From Rhodococcus sp. KRD162 (GTDB lineage: Bacteria > Actinomycetota > Actinomycetes > Mycobacteriales > Mycobacteriaceae), in the NCBI RefSeq assembly GCF_017168335.1, contig NZ_JABFAU010000006.1:1-64000 (forward strand): a DNA stretch of 64,000 nt, read 5' to 3'. The notes beneath the pieces were generated by a model. The model ran no database searches, was not told the origin of the DNA, and saw only the letters and a list, made by a program, of their open reading frames with translations. A program made the translations under genes and the position numbers. This document shows positions 26,744-35,760 of the stretch, one piece after another. Position 1 is the stretch's first letter; each line of letters starts with the position of its first letter.

Positions 26744-27832
26744 ATGGACAGCACGATGAACAGCGATCGGGTCGGCCCGTTCCGGGTCGGCCTGATCTTT
26801 CCGATGTCCGGACCGTTCGGACTGGTCGGACCGTCGAGTGAGCTGTCCGCGCAGCTGGCCAGAGACGAGCTCAATGCGGCCGATGGCGTACTCGGCCGCT
26901 CCGTCGAACTGATCGCAATCGATGGTGGCCGAGACCCTGCCGCCGTGGCCGGCGAGGTCTCGACTCTGGTGGACGCAGGTGCCCTGGACGCCGTCGCAGG
27001 GATGCACACATCGGCGGTTCGACGAGCTGTCATTCCCGTGACCGTGAACCGAATTCCGTACGTCTACACCTCACTGTACGAGGGCGGAGATCGCTTCCCC
27101 GGCCTGTTCATCACCGGAGAAACGCCAACCAACCAACTCGTCCCGGCCCTGGATTTCCTGGTCCACGAGTTCGGACGAAGGCGCTGGGCGATCGTCGGCA
27201 ACGACTACGTCTGGCCCCGCAAGAGCGCCGCTATCGCAGCCGCACGCCTACGTGAACTGGGCGCGGCCGTGGTGCATGCGGACTTTCGGCCGGTCGGAAG
27301 CACGAACTTCACCGGTTCCGTCGCCGCACTCGAGCGATCCGGGGCCGATGGTGCCGTGGTGCTGCTACTCGGCGATGACGCCGTACATTTCCATCAACAA
27401 TTTGCAGCTGCAGGTCTCGATGTTCGGTGCGTTCGGCTCAGTCCGCTGATGGACGAGAACATGTTGATTGCGGCCGGCGGCGACAACACTCATGGCTTGT
27501 ACGTCGCATCCGGATACTTCGAGACACTGGCCACCGAGGACAGTTTGGGATTCTCGGCTCGATTCGCCCGCGCGTTCGGAGTGGACGCGCCCATCGTCGG
27601 AGCCCTGGGCCAATCGTGCTACGAGGGCATCAAACTTCTGGGCGCACTGCTGAACAGGGCGGGTACCGCGGACGTGAGCGTGATCGAATCCATCTCCGAT
27701 TCGGTGACGTTCACCGGTGCCCGCGGACGTCTGTCGTTATCGAACGGCCATGTGTCTCAACCGATCTACCTGGCATTGGCAGGCGAGGTCGACTTCGAGA
27801 TCCTCAGCGAGATCCGTCCCTCTGCCGACTGA
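26744..27832 (+). CDS. Cytoplasmic AmiC-like periplasmic-binding-fold protein
   Basis: 362 residues of the type I substrate-binding fold, in the amide/urea-binding (AmiC/UrtA) group: FRVGLIFPMSGPFGLVG, ARDELNAADGVLGRSVELIA, AGMHTSAVRRAVIPV, and GRRRWAIVGNDYVWPRKS. Unlike transport receptors it has no signal peptide and no lipobox, and no ABC permease or ATPase genes accompany it. That resembles Pseudomonas AmiC, a cytoplasmic sensor that controls amidase expression. With a MarR gene and a permease-nitrilase operon next door, a sensor for the amide/nitrile substrate is inferred. ATG 26744 or 26756. Overlaps the convergent flippase gene by 29 bp. Confidence 0.8.
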   Translation: MDSTMNSDRVGPFRVGLIFPMSGPFGLVGPSSELSAQLARDELNAADGVLGRSVELIAIDGGRDPAAVAGEVSTLVDAGALDAVAGMHTSAVRRAVIPVTVNRIPYVYTSLYEGGDRFPGLFITGETPTNQLVPALDFLVHEFGRRRWAIVGNDYVWPRKSAAIAAARLRELGAAVVHADFRPVGSTNFTGSVAALERSGADGAVVLLLGDDAVHFHQQFAAAGLDVRCVRLSPLMDENMLIAAGGDNTHGLYVASGYFETLATEDSLGFSARFARAFGVDAPIVGALGQSCYEGIKLLGALLNRAGTADVSVIESISDSVTFTGARGRLSLSNGHVSQPIYLALAGEVDFEILSEIRPSAD

Positions 27833-29027
27833 CGCCTCCTCCCCACAACACCAACCCGACCACCACCACCATCGTCACCGCCGCGGTGACGGCGGCAACG
27901 GTGACGAACTGTGCCAGCGTCGACGCGACGAACAGCAGCAGCACCACTTCGACGCCGAGGGCGAACCAGGCCACGAGAGCGAGGTGGGTGCGCTCGCCCG
28001 CGATGGCCCAGAGCAGCGCACTCTGCAGAACCGCCAGGCACGCACCCTGCAACACGAACAGCCAGACATAGCCCTGCACACCGGAGTACGTATCGCCGAC
28101 CACCAACGGCAGCAGCGGCGACGCCACCGCGCCGCCGATCACCAACACCGTGCCGAGGCCTGCGACGACAGCCAGCGCCGATCGGACCGCGGAGGCGGAA
28201 TGCACCGGGTCCGCCATCCGCGGATACAGCACCACGCCGACGGCCTGCGGCAGCCAGAATGCCGCCTTGGACGCAACGGCACCGACGGCATACAGGCCGG
28301 CCTCGTTGGTGCTCAGGACGGCACGAGCGAGCACCAGATCCAGCGCCGACATCGCGATCAGCACCAGTTGCACCTGCGAGGCCTGTAAGACGGCCAGCAC
28401 GGTGACCTTCGTTTCCGATACCGCGTGCACCGGCACCCCGGCGGTCCATCGCGCGCCCAGCGCCACCACCCCGATGCCCGCGGCCGTGGCCAACAGCACC
28501 GAACCGGGACCACCACCGAGCACCAACACCAGCACGGCCGGAGCCACTTTGCCGAAGCCGGCGGCGGCCAGTACGACACTGAGGGCCCCGAATCGCCCGC
28601 GCCCCTGAAGCAACCCCTGTTCGGCGGCCAGCAGCACCAGCACCGGGGCAGCGATGACCGCCGATACCGTCGACGCCATCGAGACATCCATCGAGGCGGA
28701 CAGGGCAGGTGCCAGGGCCAGCGCCAACACGCCCACCACCGCCGCGCAGCGGTACCCCACGGTCCGCAGCTCCCGAGAACTGCGGCCCCGTACCACCTCA
28801 CGCGCCACCACCGACTGCAAAGCCAACGCGGGCACTGCCAGAACCAACTGTGCAGCAAGCAGACTCGCGAACTCGCCGTAGCCCTCGACGCCGAGCATCC
28901 GGCTCGCGAGCACCTGCAGCACATAGGCCGCCACGTTCGCGAACATCGAACCGGCCGTCACCATCCCCATCCCGGCGACCGAGGCACCGGCGGAATGGTC
29001 TGCCTCGGACGAGGCGCGGAAAGACAT
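27804..29027 (-). CDS. MATE/flippase-like polysaccharide export membrane protein
   Basis: About 407 residues with roughly 12 helices and the oligosaccharide-flippase opening GMGMVTAGSMFANVAAYVLQ followed by RMLGVEGYGEFASLLAAQL, typical of the MurJ/Wzx-type MOP superfamily. It would flip lipid-linked sugars across the membrane; substrate unknown. Divergent from a large membrane protein, with glycosyltransferase and methyltransferase genes beyond, consistent with an envelope glycan set. ATG 29027 chosen over 29054, which would run into the divergent gene. Confidence 0.85.
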   Translation of the reverse strand: MSFRASSEADHSAGASVAGMGMVTAGSMFANVAAYVLQVLASRMLGVEGYGEFASLLAAQLVLAVPALALQSVVAREVVRGRSSRELRTVGYRCAAVVGVLALALAPALSASMDVSMASTVSAVIAAPVLVLLAAEQGLLQGRGRFGALSVVLAAAGFGKVAPAVLVLVLGGGPGSVLLATAAGIGVVALGARWTAGVPVHAVSETKVTVLAVLQASQVQLVLIAMSALDLVLARAVLSTNEAGLYAVGAVASKAAFWLPQAVGVVLYPRMADPVHSASAVRSALAVVAGLGTVLVIGGAVASPLLPLVVGDTYSGVQGYVWLFVLQGACLAVLQSALLWAIAGERTHLALVAWFALGVEVVLLLFVASTLAQFVTVAAVTAAVTMVVVVGLVLWGGGVSRQRDGSR

Positions 29028-29039
29028 GCGCCCACGGTA

Positions 29040-29045
29040 TAGGGT
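29040..29045 (+). promoter_or_regulatory. -10-like TAGGGT before a probable leaderless start
   Basis: TAGGGT lies 7 nt before the ATG at 29053, the spacing expected if transcription starts on the ATG; there is only a weak match to a ribosome binding site. Confidence 0.45.
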
Positions 29046-29052
29046 GCCGATC

Positions 29053-30825
29053 ATGGCGTGGTCGAGGTCGAGGTGGACGCCGCCCGTCTACAGCCTGCTG
29101 CTCTCCGCGGTCGTTCTCGGCCCGTTGCTGGGCCCCGGCTATCTGCTGCTGCGCGACGCCGTCAGCACACCCCGTTCCTACTTCACCGACTCCGCCTGGG
29201 GCATTGCAGATGCTGCCGCCCGCGCAGTCCCGCAGGATGCGGCGATAGCGGCCCTGACGACGGTGTTCGACGGGGGCCTGGTGGTCAAGACCATCCTGCT
29301 GCTGGCGTTGTGGCTGGCCGGATGGGGCGCGGCCGTCATGGTACGAACGGTGCTTCCGGCAGTCTCGCTACCTGCACTGCTCGTCGCGTCGACCGTCGCC
29401 GTGTGGAACCCGTATGTGGCCGAGCGACTGCTACAGGGACATTGGAGCCTGCTCGTCGGATACGCCGCCCTACCGTGGACCGTGGTGGCCGCACTCGCGG
29501 TCAGGCAAGGTCGTTCGTGGTGGGCGCTCTCAGTCTGTCTCGCCGCCGCCGGCCTCACCCCCACCGGAGCACTGCTGGCCGCAGTCATCGCGCTCGTCGT
29601 GCTAGCCACCCCCGGGGGTTCCCGACGCGGCCTGCGCGTGGTCGTCACCCTCGGCATCGCGGCGGTGGCGTCGTCGCCGTGGCTGGTGGCGACGGCTGTG
29701 TCGGGCGGTGGCGTCGACCAGACGGATCCGGCCGGCTGGGCGGCTTTTGCAGCACGAGCGGAGCCGGGGCTGGGTACCCTCGGCAGCCTGGCCGGCCTCG
29801 GCGGCATCTGGAACTCCGAGGCCGTACCCGGCTCTCGGACAGGAATTTTCGCTCTCGTTGGTACGGTCCTGCTGCTGACGCCGGTCGCGTTCGGCGTATG
29901 GCCGCTGATCAGGCGTCGACGAAATCCGGTGATCGTGGGGCTCGGCGTTGTTGCGCTCTGCGCCGTCGTGATCCCGGCGCTCGCGGCGACGGGACCGGGG
30001 CTGGCCGTGGCCCGAGCGATGGGTGACATCGTGCCCGGAGCCGGTTTGCTCCGCGATTCCCAGAAGTGGGTCGCGTTGGCCATGCCCTTCTACGTTCTCG
30101 CCGCTGCAGCCGGAATCGGGCAGATGTGTCGGGGCCGACGGCGAAATCGGGTGCAGCCGGCCGCGCCCAGCGCGGCCCAGTGCACCCGATTTCGCACCGC
30201 ATGGCTACCGGGGACGGTCACGGTGCTGGCTCTGTTGATTGCGTTGCCGGACCTCGCCTGGGGCGTCGGCAATTCCGTCAGACCCGTGACGTATCCACCC
30301 TCGTGGCGCGCCGTCGCGGCCGAATTGGAGGGCAGCACAGGTGATGTTGCGGTACTTCCGGCCGGTATGTTTCGCCGCTTCCCGTACAGCGGCGATGCTC
30401 CGGTCCTCGATCCAGCCCCGCGCATGCTGCCACTGGACGTGCTGCAGACCGGCGAACTCATCGTGGCAGGCGGAACGGTACGCGGCGAGGGGGCACGCGC
30501 CACCGACGTCCAGAACGCTTTGCTTGCAGGCGAATCTGCCGACGCACTCGCTGAACTGGGCGTCGGCTGGGTGCTGGTGGAGAACACGACCCACGGCGAA
30601 CTCGGCGAATCCGAGCAGACACTGAAACCACTCGATATTGCCTATTCCGACGCACAGCTCACGCTCTACCGGGTGCCGGATCCGCTGATCGCCCAGCACC
30701 GTCCCACCGCAGCCGTCGTGGTGGCCCACCTGGCCTGGGCACTGCTGCTTCTCGGCGGTCTAGCGGTAGGAGTCATGCGCCGAATCGGATTGCGGCACAA
30801 CGCCGGCCGATCCGACCAGCCCTGA
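29053..30825 (+). CDS. Large polytopic membrane protein (Rv0226c-like)
   Basis: 590-residue membrane protein with about 12 helices in the first 420 residues (for example LLLSAVVLGPLLGPGYLLLR and ILLLALWLAGWGAAVMVRTV), a probable GT-C-like layout, and a soluble C-terminal part with one last helix (AWALLLLGGLAVGVM). The family is conserved in mycolata (Rv0226c position) without known function. Loop residues around 363-381 (RNRVQPAAPSAAQCTRFRTA) are encoded by a 55-nt hairpin, see 30141-30195. Overlaps the convergent glycosyltransferase gene by 66 bp. The ATG at 29053 is preferred to 29026 because of the -10-like element. Confidence 0.8.
   Translation: MAWSRSRWTPPVYSLLLSAVVLGPLLGPGYLLLRDAVSTPRSYFTDSAWGIADAAARAVPQDAAIAALTTVFDGGLVVKTILLLALWLAGWGAAVMVRTVLPAVSLPALLVASTVAVWNPYVAERLLQGHWSLLVGYAALPWTVVAALAVRQGRSWWALSVCLAAAGLTPTGALLAAVIALVVLATPGGSRRGLRVVVTLGIAAVASSPWLVATAVSGGGVDQTDPAGWAAFAARAEPGLGTLGSLAGLGGIWNSEAVPGSRTGIFALVGTVLLLTPVAFGVWPLIRRRRNPVIVGLGVVALCAVVIPALAATGPGLAVARAMGDIVPGAGLLRDSQKWVALAMPFYVLAAAAGIGQMCRGRRRNRVQPAAPSAAQCTRFRTAWLPGTVTVLALLIALPDLAWGVGNSVRPVTYPPSWRAVAAELEGSTGDVAVLPAGMFRRFPYSGDAPVLDPAPRMLPLDVLQTGELIVAGGTVRGEGARATDVQNALLAGESADALAELGVGWVLVENTTHGELGESEQTLKPLDIAYSDAQLTLYRVPDPLIAQHRPTAAVVVAHLAWALLLLGGLAVGVMRRIGLRHNAGRSDQP
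30141..30195. repeat. 55-nt palindromic element inside a coding region
   Basis: 15-bp outer stem GCGAAATCGGGTGCA / TGCACCCGATTTCGC, a 3x3 internal loop, then inner stem GGCCGCGC / GCGCGGCC with a CCA loop. It stays in frame with the host membrane-protein gene, like an inserted palindromic element. Confidence 0.75.
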
Positions 30826-32010
30826 CGACCAATTGCCCCGCGTCGTGGCGTCGAGCACGTAGTACACACCCTGGGCGCACTGCTCCCAGGAGAACTCCCC
30901 TGCGCGCACTCGCGCCTTCTCTCCCAGCCGAGTTCGTGCTTCGGCATCGAGCAGCAGTTCCGAGACCGCCGTTGTCAGCCCGGCGACGTCTCTGTCCTCT
31001 ACGGACTGTCCGCCCACCAGAACGCCGGTGACCCCGTCGATGATCGAATCGGTCAGACCCTTGGAGCTTCGGTAGCCCACTGTCGGCACCCCGTGCTGGG
31101 CCGCTTCGACCACCGCGAGGCCCCAGCCCTCCTTGCGTGAGGGCAGGACGTGCACCCAGCTCCGACCGAGCAGCTCGTGTTTGCGCGCCTCCTCGACGTG
31201 CCCGTGAAAGGTGACGTAGTGCTCGATGCCCAGCTCGCTCACGTAGTCGCGCAGGTTCTGCTCCCACCAGCCGCCGCCGATGACGTCGAGGTGGATATCG
31301 GGAATCCGTCCGCGTAGCGCCGCCACGATATCGAGTGCGTCCTCGATCTGCTTGTGCGGAACCAGCCTGGACAGCACGCTGAGCGAAGGATGCGCGGTGC
31401 GGGTGCTCTCGTCGCCCTCTCGCACCGACAACGGGATCTCGTCTGCACCGTTTCGCACCACAGCGATGCGCTCGCGGTCCACGCCGAGGGCGATCAGTTC
31501 GTCTGCGGACGGCAACGACACCGTCAGATACTGGTTGCGACGGTGCACTCGCGGAGACACCGTCGATTCCAACCACCAGCCCAGCTTGGCCATCAGGGGG
31601 CCGGCCACAGGCCACTGCTCACGGTGGCAATGGTGCACCAGCAGCGTGACCGGCACGCCGAACGCGACGCGTGAGAAGAAGGGGATTCCGTTCTGGGTAT
31701 CGATCACCGCATCGGGAGCAATGCCTTTGAGCGGTCCGATTCCGAGCCGCCCGGCAGCGATCGCGGCAAGCGCTCGGGGGTACACCGACAGCCGCCCACC
31801 ACCGCGACTGATCCGAATCCCGTTGACGATCTCCTCGGCAGGAGCACCGGGGTACGACGCCGTTCTGAGGGTGACGCGGACGCCGCGTCGAGCCAGACCC
31901 GCGCCCACCTGCTCGAGATAACGCTCACTGCCGCCGCCCTGCGGGTGCCCGGTATCGCGCCAGCACAGCAACAGAACCTCGCGCACAGCTTGCTTCACCC
32001 ATTTCCCCAT
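30760..32010 (-). CDS. Glycosyltransferase family 4 (Rv0225-like)
   Basis: 416-residue GT-B enzyme: N-terminal Rossmann part with HPQGGGSERYLEQVGAGLA, and C-terminal donor-binding half with LSVLSRLVPHKQIEDAL, GHVEEARKHELLGRSWVHVL and PSRKEGWGLAVVEAAQHGVP, the E-x7-E region of family 4. Transfers a sugar from a nucleotide donor, likely cytoplasmic and in envelope glycan synthesis. Divergent from a methyltransferase gene (Rv0225/Rv0224c pairing). TAGTGT on the minus strand (32043-32048) may be its -10. Confidence 0.9.
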   Translation of the reverse strand: MGKWVKQAVREVLLLCWRDTGHPQGGGSERYLEQVGAGLARRGVRVTLRTASYPGAPAEEIVNGIRISRGGGRLSVYPRALAAIAAGRLGIGPLKGIAPDAVIDTQNGIPFFSRVAFGVPVTLLVHHCHREQWPVAGPLMAKLGWWLESTVSPRVHRRNQYLTVSLPSADELIALGVDRERIAVVRNGADEIPLSVREGDESTRTAHPSLSVLSRLVPHKQIEDALDIVAALRGRIPDIHLDVIGGGWWEQNLRDYVSELGIEHYVTFHGHVEEARKHELLGRSWVHVLPSRKEGWGLAVVEAAQHGVPTVGYRSSKGLTDSIIDGVTGVLVGGQSVEDRDVAGLTTAVSELLLDAEARTRLGEKARVRAGEFSWEQCAQGVYYVLDATTRGNWSSGLVGSAGVVPQSDSAHDSYR

Positions 32011-32053
32011 GCTCGTCTCGACCGCCGTCGATCACCGCTGCCACACTAACCGC

Positions 32054-32059
32054 TAGGGT
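32054..32059 (+). promoter_or_regulatory. -10-like TAGGGT upstream of methyltransferase
   Basis: TAGGGT lies 8 nt before the GTG at 32068; no ribosome binding site is present, so a leaderless or nearly leaderless transcript is plausible. Confidence 0.4.
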
Positions 32060-32067
32060 TCGTTTTC

Positions 32068-32874
32068 GTGACTTCCGCCGTGACACGCCTGTTCGCCTCC
32101 CGCGCGACACTGCGCCGCTCGGTGAGTCTGTTGAAGGACTTCGGCCACGAGCAGAGTGCACCGGACATCTTCTACGGAGCCCTGGCCCGCGATTCCGTGG
32201 AACTGATCGGCGACCTGTACCGAGGCCTGACCGGCACCGACATGTCCGCGGCAACGGTACTCGACGTGGGCGGCGGCCCGGGATACTTCGCCGAGGTCTT
32301 CGGGGAGAGCTGCGAGCGCTACCTTCCCGTCGAACCCGATGCGTCGGAGATGCACGCAGCCGGACTGCAGATACCCGGATCGGTACGAGGGTCCGGAATG
32401 GCACTGCCGTTTCGCAGCGACAGCGTCGACATCTGTTTCTCCTCGAATGTCGCCGAGCACGTACGTGAGCCGTGGACGATGGCCGAGGAAATGCTGCGTG
32501 TCACCAAGCCCGGCGGGTTGACCGTGCTGTCCTACACGATCTGGTTCGGTCCCTTCGGTGGCCACGAGACCAGGCCCTGGCACTATCTCGGCGGCGAATA
32601 CGCCGCCCGCCGCTACACCCGCACCACCGGCCACGAACCGAAGAACCGATTCGGCGAATCATTGTTCGACATCAGCGCTGCAGACGGATTACGTTGGGCG
32701 AGAAGCACTCCCAATGCGACACTACTGGCCGCATTCCCGCGATACCACCCGCGATGGGCATGGTGGATGATGCGTGTTCCGTTGCTCCGAGAGTTTTTCG
32801 GCAGCAACCTCGTCCTCGTACTGACACCGAACCCCCCTTCGAAGGGTCATTCCGCAGGCTCCACTCCCGCCTAA
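32068..32874 (+). CDS. SAM-dependent class I methyltransferase (Rv0224c-like)
   Basis: 268 residues of a Methyltransf_11-type enzyme. Motif I is TVLDVGGGPGYFAEVF, motif II-like VEPDASEMHAAGL, and DSVDICFSSNVAEHVREPW followed by TKPGGLTVLSYTIWF. Substrate unknown; paired divergently with the glycosyltransferase, so modification of an envelope glycan or lipid is possible. The last ten or so residues (SKGHSAGSTPA) are encoded by the first unit of the repeat array at 32841, which supplies the stop codon; the natural C-terminus therefore probably ended near VLVLTPNPP. GTG 32068 start. Confidence 0.88.
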   Translation: MTSAVTRLFASRATLRRSVSLLKDFGHEQSAPDIFYGALARDSVELIGDLYRGLTGTDMSAATVLDVGGGPGYFAEVFGESCERYLPVEPDASEMHAAGLQIPGSVRGSGMALPFRSDSVDICFSSNVAEHVREPWTMAEEMLRVTKPGGLTVLSYTIWFGPFGGHETRPWHYLGGEYAARRYTRTTGHEPKNRFGESLFDISAADGLRWARSTPNATLLAAFPRYHPRWAWWMMRVPLLREFFGSNLVLVLTPNPPSKGHSAGSTPA

Positions 32875-32979
32875 AGAAGGGTCATTCCGCAGGCTCCACT
32901 CCCGCCTAGCGAAGGGTCATTCCGCAGGCTCCACTCCCGACTAAAGAAGGGTCGTTCCGCAGGCTCCACTCCCGCCTAG
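32841..32979. repeat. Four tandem 35-bp copies of a dispersed repeat
   Basis: Units begin at 32841, 32876, 32911 and 32946, each carrying GTCATTCCGCAGGCTCCACT (GTCGTT in the last) and a CCCGCCTA-type end, with no unique spacers. The first unit is read as the end of the methyltransferase; the last ends in the TAG of the ROK gene -10 element. Confidence 0.92.
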
Positions 32980-32982
32980 TCT
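32977..32982 (+). promoter_or_regulatory. -10-like TAGTCT before leaderless ROK start
   Basis: TAGTCT, then exactly six bases (GGACCC), then ATG 32989. The TAG comes from the end of the last repeat unit, so the repeat array contributes part of this promoter. Confidence 0.5.
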
Positions 32983-32988
32983 GGACCC

Positions 32989-33867
32989 ATGACGGCACTG
33001 GCTCTCGACATCGGCGGCTCCAAGATGACAGCGGCACTCGTCGGCCGCGACGGGCGTCCGGAGAAGCCGGTCACGGTGCCGACGCCCGCGTCCGGAGTGT
33101 GGTCGGCCTGCGCGTCGTTGCTTCGAAAGATCGCTCCCGGACAGCACATCGACCGCATCGGTGTCGCCTGCTCCGGTCCGGTGAGTCTGGACACCGGATC
33201 GGTCGCGCCGATCAACATCGCGGAGTGGAAGAACGGCTTCGCGCTGGCGGGCCGCATCGCTGAGATCTTTCCCGACGTCGACGTCCGCCTGGCGATGGAC
33301 GGCAGCGCAGCCGCTCTGGGCGAACACCGGTTCGGGGCAGCCGTGGGGGTGCCGGACGTGTTGAGCCTGGTCGTCTCGACCGGCATCGGCGGCGGATTGG
33401 TGCTCGGCGGCCAGATCGTCGGAGGTGCCAGCGGCAATGCGGGCCACATCGGTCACATCGTCGTTCCAGGATCGACGACGGCCTGCGCGTGCGGTGGCAT
33501 CGGATGCGTCGAAACCGTGTCGAGCGGGCCGTCTGCGGTGCGATGGGCGCGCGAGCAGGGTTGGACCGGCAGCACCGGAACCGAACTCGCTGCAGCCGCC
33601 ACCGCCGGAGAGCCGGTCGCGATCACGTCGTTGCAGCGCGCTGGAGTGGCACTGGGTCAGGCGATCGCGTCGGCCGTCGCCCTGGTCGATGTGCGCATGG
33701 TGGTGATCGGCGGTGGGTTCGCTCAGGCAGGCCCGCCGCTGTGGGATCCGATTCGGGAGTCGATTGGGCTGCACGCTCGCCTGAAGTTCCTCGACGGCCT
33801 ACAGGTGGTACCGGCCGCCTTGGGTGGGCTCGGAACCGTGTACGGCGCGGCTGCCCTCACCGGCTGA
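32989..33867 (+). CDS. ROK family sugar kinase or regulator-like protein
   Basis: 292 residues with kinase-type ROK features: phosphate 1 motif LALDIGGSKMTAALV, catalytic Asp in LAMDGSAAALGEHRFGAA, STGIGGGLVLGG, and the ROK zinc site GHIVVPGSTTACACGGIGCVE. No helix-turn-helix domain is present, so it is more likely a glucokinase/N-acetylmannosamine-type sugar kinase than a repressor. It stands alone between the repeat array and a terminator facing pckG. Confidence 0.88.
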   Translation: MTALALDIGGSKMTAALVGRDGRPEKPVTVPTPASGVWSACASLLRKIAPGQHIDRIGVACSGPVSLDTGSVAPINIAEWKNGFALAGRIAEIFPDVDVRLAMDGSAAALGEHRFGAAVGVPDVLSLVVSTGIGGGLVLGGQIVGGASGNAGHIGHIVVPGSTTACACGGIGCVETVSSGPSAVRWAREQGWTGSTGTELAAAATAGEPVAITSLQRAGVALGQAIASAVALVDVRMVVIGGGFAQAGPPLWDPIRESIGLHARLKFLDGLQVVPAALGGLGTVYGAAALTG

Positions 33868-33885
33868 CAGGTACCCGTACAGCCA

Positions 33886-33917
33886 GAACGGGGCCCACCC
33901 CTCGGTGAGCCCCGTTC
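33886..33917. terminator. Bidirectional terminator between ROK gene and pckG
   Basis: GAACGGGGC / GCCCCGTTC stem extended inward by CACC / GGTG, between two convergent stops. Confidence 0.8.
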
Positions 33918-33930
33918 CGTGTGCTGAATA

Positions 33931-35760
33931 CTACGCGCCCAGACGCTGCTTGAGGGCGTCGAATTCGTCCTGAATTCCGGTGGGCAGTTTCTCGCCGACG
34001 AAGTCGAACCACTCCTGGATCAGCGGGATCTCGGCCTTCCACTCCTCGGTGTTCACCGCGAGTGCCTCGGCCACGTCGTCGACGGTGGTGTCGAGACCGT
34101 CGATGTCCAGAGCCTCGGCCGTGGGGACCACACCGATCGGGGTCTCGACGCCCGCGGCCTTGTGCTCGATGCGCTCGACGATCCACTTGAGCACGCGCGA
34201 GTTCTCACCGAATCCGGGCCACAGGAAGCGCTTGTCCTCGCCGCGACGGAACCAGTTGACGTAGAACACCTTCGGCAGCTTCGAGTCGTCGGCGTTCTTA
34301 CCGAGGTCGATCCAGTGCTGGAAGTAATCGCCCACGTTGTAGCCGAGGAACGGCAGCATCGCCATCGGATCGCGTCGAACAGTACCGACGGTGCCCTCGG
34401 CAGCGGCGGTCTGCTCGGAGCCGACGGTGGCTCCCATGAACACTCCGTGCTGCCAGTCGCGGGCCTCGGTCACCAGCGGAACGGTGGTCTTGCGACGTCC
34501 TCCGAACAGGATCGCCGAGATCGGCACACCCTGCGGGTCGTCCCACTCGGGTGCCATCGACGGGCACTGAGCCATCGGCACGCAGTAGCGCGAGTTCGGA
34601 TGTGCTGCATCGGTCCCGGACTCGGGCGTCCAGTCGTTGCCCTTCCAGTCGATCAGGTGATCGGGCTTGCCCTCGAGGCCTTCCCACCACACGTCGCCGT
34701 CGTCGGTCATACCGACGTTGGTGAACACCGAGTTGCCCTGATCGATGGTCTTCATCGCGTTCGGGTTGGAATCCCAGTTGGTGCCGGGCGCGACGCCGAA
34801 GAAACCGAACTCCGGGTTGACGGCGTAGAGACGACCGTCCTCACCGAAACGCATCCACGCGATGTCGTCACCGATGGTCTCGGCACGCCAGCCCGGGATG
34901 GTCGGCTGAATCATCGCGAGGTTGGTCTTGCCGCACGCGGACGGGAACGCCGCCGCGATGTAGTACGCCTTGTCCTCGGGCGAGATCAGCTTGAGGATCA
35001 GCATGTGCTCGGCGAGCCAGCCCTCGTCGTGCGCCATCGCCGAGGCGATACGCAGCGAGTAGCACTTCTTGCCCAGCAGTGCGTTGCCGCCGTAACCGGA
35101 ACCGAAGCTCCAGATCTCGCGGTCCTCGGGGAAATGCGTGATGTATTTGGTGTCGTTGCACGGCCACGGCACGTCGGCCTGACCCTCGGCGAGCGGTGCG
35201 CCGAGCGAGTGCAGCGCCTTGACGTAGAAGCCGTCCTCGCCGATCTTGTCGAGCGCTGCCTGACCCATGCGGGTCATCACGCGCATCGAGACGACGACGT
35301 ACTCGGAGTCGGTGAGCTCGACGCCCAGCTTCGGGTCGGCCGCATCGAGCGGGCCCATGCAGAACGGAACGACGTACATGGTCCGTCCACGCATGCAACC
35401 GCGGTAGAGATCGGACATCAACGTCCGCATCTCGGCGGGATCCATCCAGTTGTTGGTGGGACCGGCGTCGATTTCCTCTTTGGAGCAGATGTACGTGCGC
35501 GACTCCACGCGGGCGACATCCGAGGGATCGGAGTTGCCGAGGAACGAGTTGGGCTTCTTCTCGTCGTTGAGACGAGTGAAGGTGCCTGCCTCGACCAGCT
35601 TGCCGGTCAGGCGCTCCCATTCGGCGTCGGACCCGTCAGCGAACACCACTGCGTCCGGTTCGGTCAGTTCGGCTACCTGAGCAACCCAGGCAAGCAGTTC
35701 TTTGTGTCGAGTCGGCACGTTGTCGGTGCCGCTCAAACCGGGAATGGTCGCTGAGGTCAT
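33931..35760 (-). CDS. pckG: Phosphoenolpyruvate carboxykinase (GTP)
   Basis: 609 residues, standard length. Converts oxaloacetate and GTP to phosphoenolpyruvate, GDP and CO2, the first committed step of gluconeogenesis. Recognisable: the P-loop-like kinase-1 motif [17 protein letters not shown] with the reactive Cys, Mn-binding region around [20 protein letters not shown], and [21 protein letters not shown] 35760 has AGGAGAG upstream. Counterpart of pckA Rv0211, with the two GTPase genes and trmB following in the same order as in M. tuberculosis. Confidence 0.96.
   Translation of the reverse strand: MTSATIPGLSGTDNVPTRHKELLAWVAQVAELTEPDAVVFADGSDAEWERLTGKLVEAGTFTRLNDEKKPNSFLGNSDPSDVARVESRTYICSKEEIDAGPTNNWMDPAEMRTLMSDLYRGCMRGRTMYVVPFCMGPLDAADPKLGVELTDSEYVVVSMRVMTRMGQAALDKIGEDGFYVKALHSLGAPLAEGQADVPWPCNDTKYITHFPEDREIWSFGSGYGGNALLGKKCYSLRIASAMAHDEGWLAEHMLILKLISPEDKAYYIAAAFPSACGKTNLAMIQPTIPGWRAETIGDDIAWMRFGEDGRLYAVNPEFGFFGVAPGTNWDSNPNAMKTIDQGNSVFTNVGMTDDGDVWWEGLEGKPDHLIDWKGNDWTPESGTDAAHPNSRYCVPMAQCPSMAPEWDDPQGVPISAILFGGRRKTTVPLVTEARDWQHGVFMGATVGSEQTAAAEGTVGTVRRDPMAMLPFLGYNVGDYFQHWIDLGKNADDSKLPKVFYVNWFRRGEDKRFLWPGFGENSRVLKWIVERIEHKAAGVETPIGVVPTAEALDIDGLDTTVDDVAEALAVNTEEWKAEIPLIQEWFDFVGEKLPTGIQDEFDALKQRLGA

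Noticed and set aside
32841-32979. Possible CRISPR array
   Set aside because: Tandem units of 35 bp abut without unique spacers and there are no cas genes.
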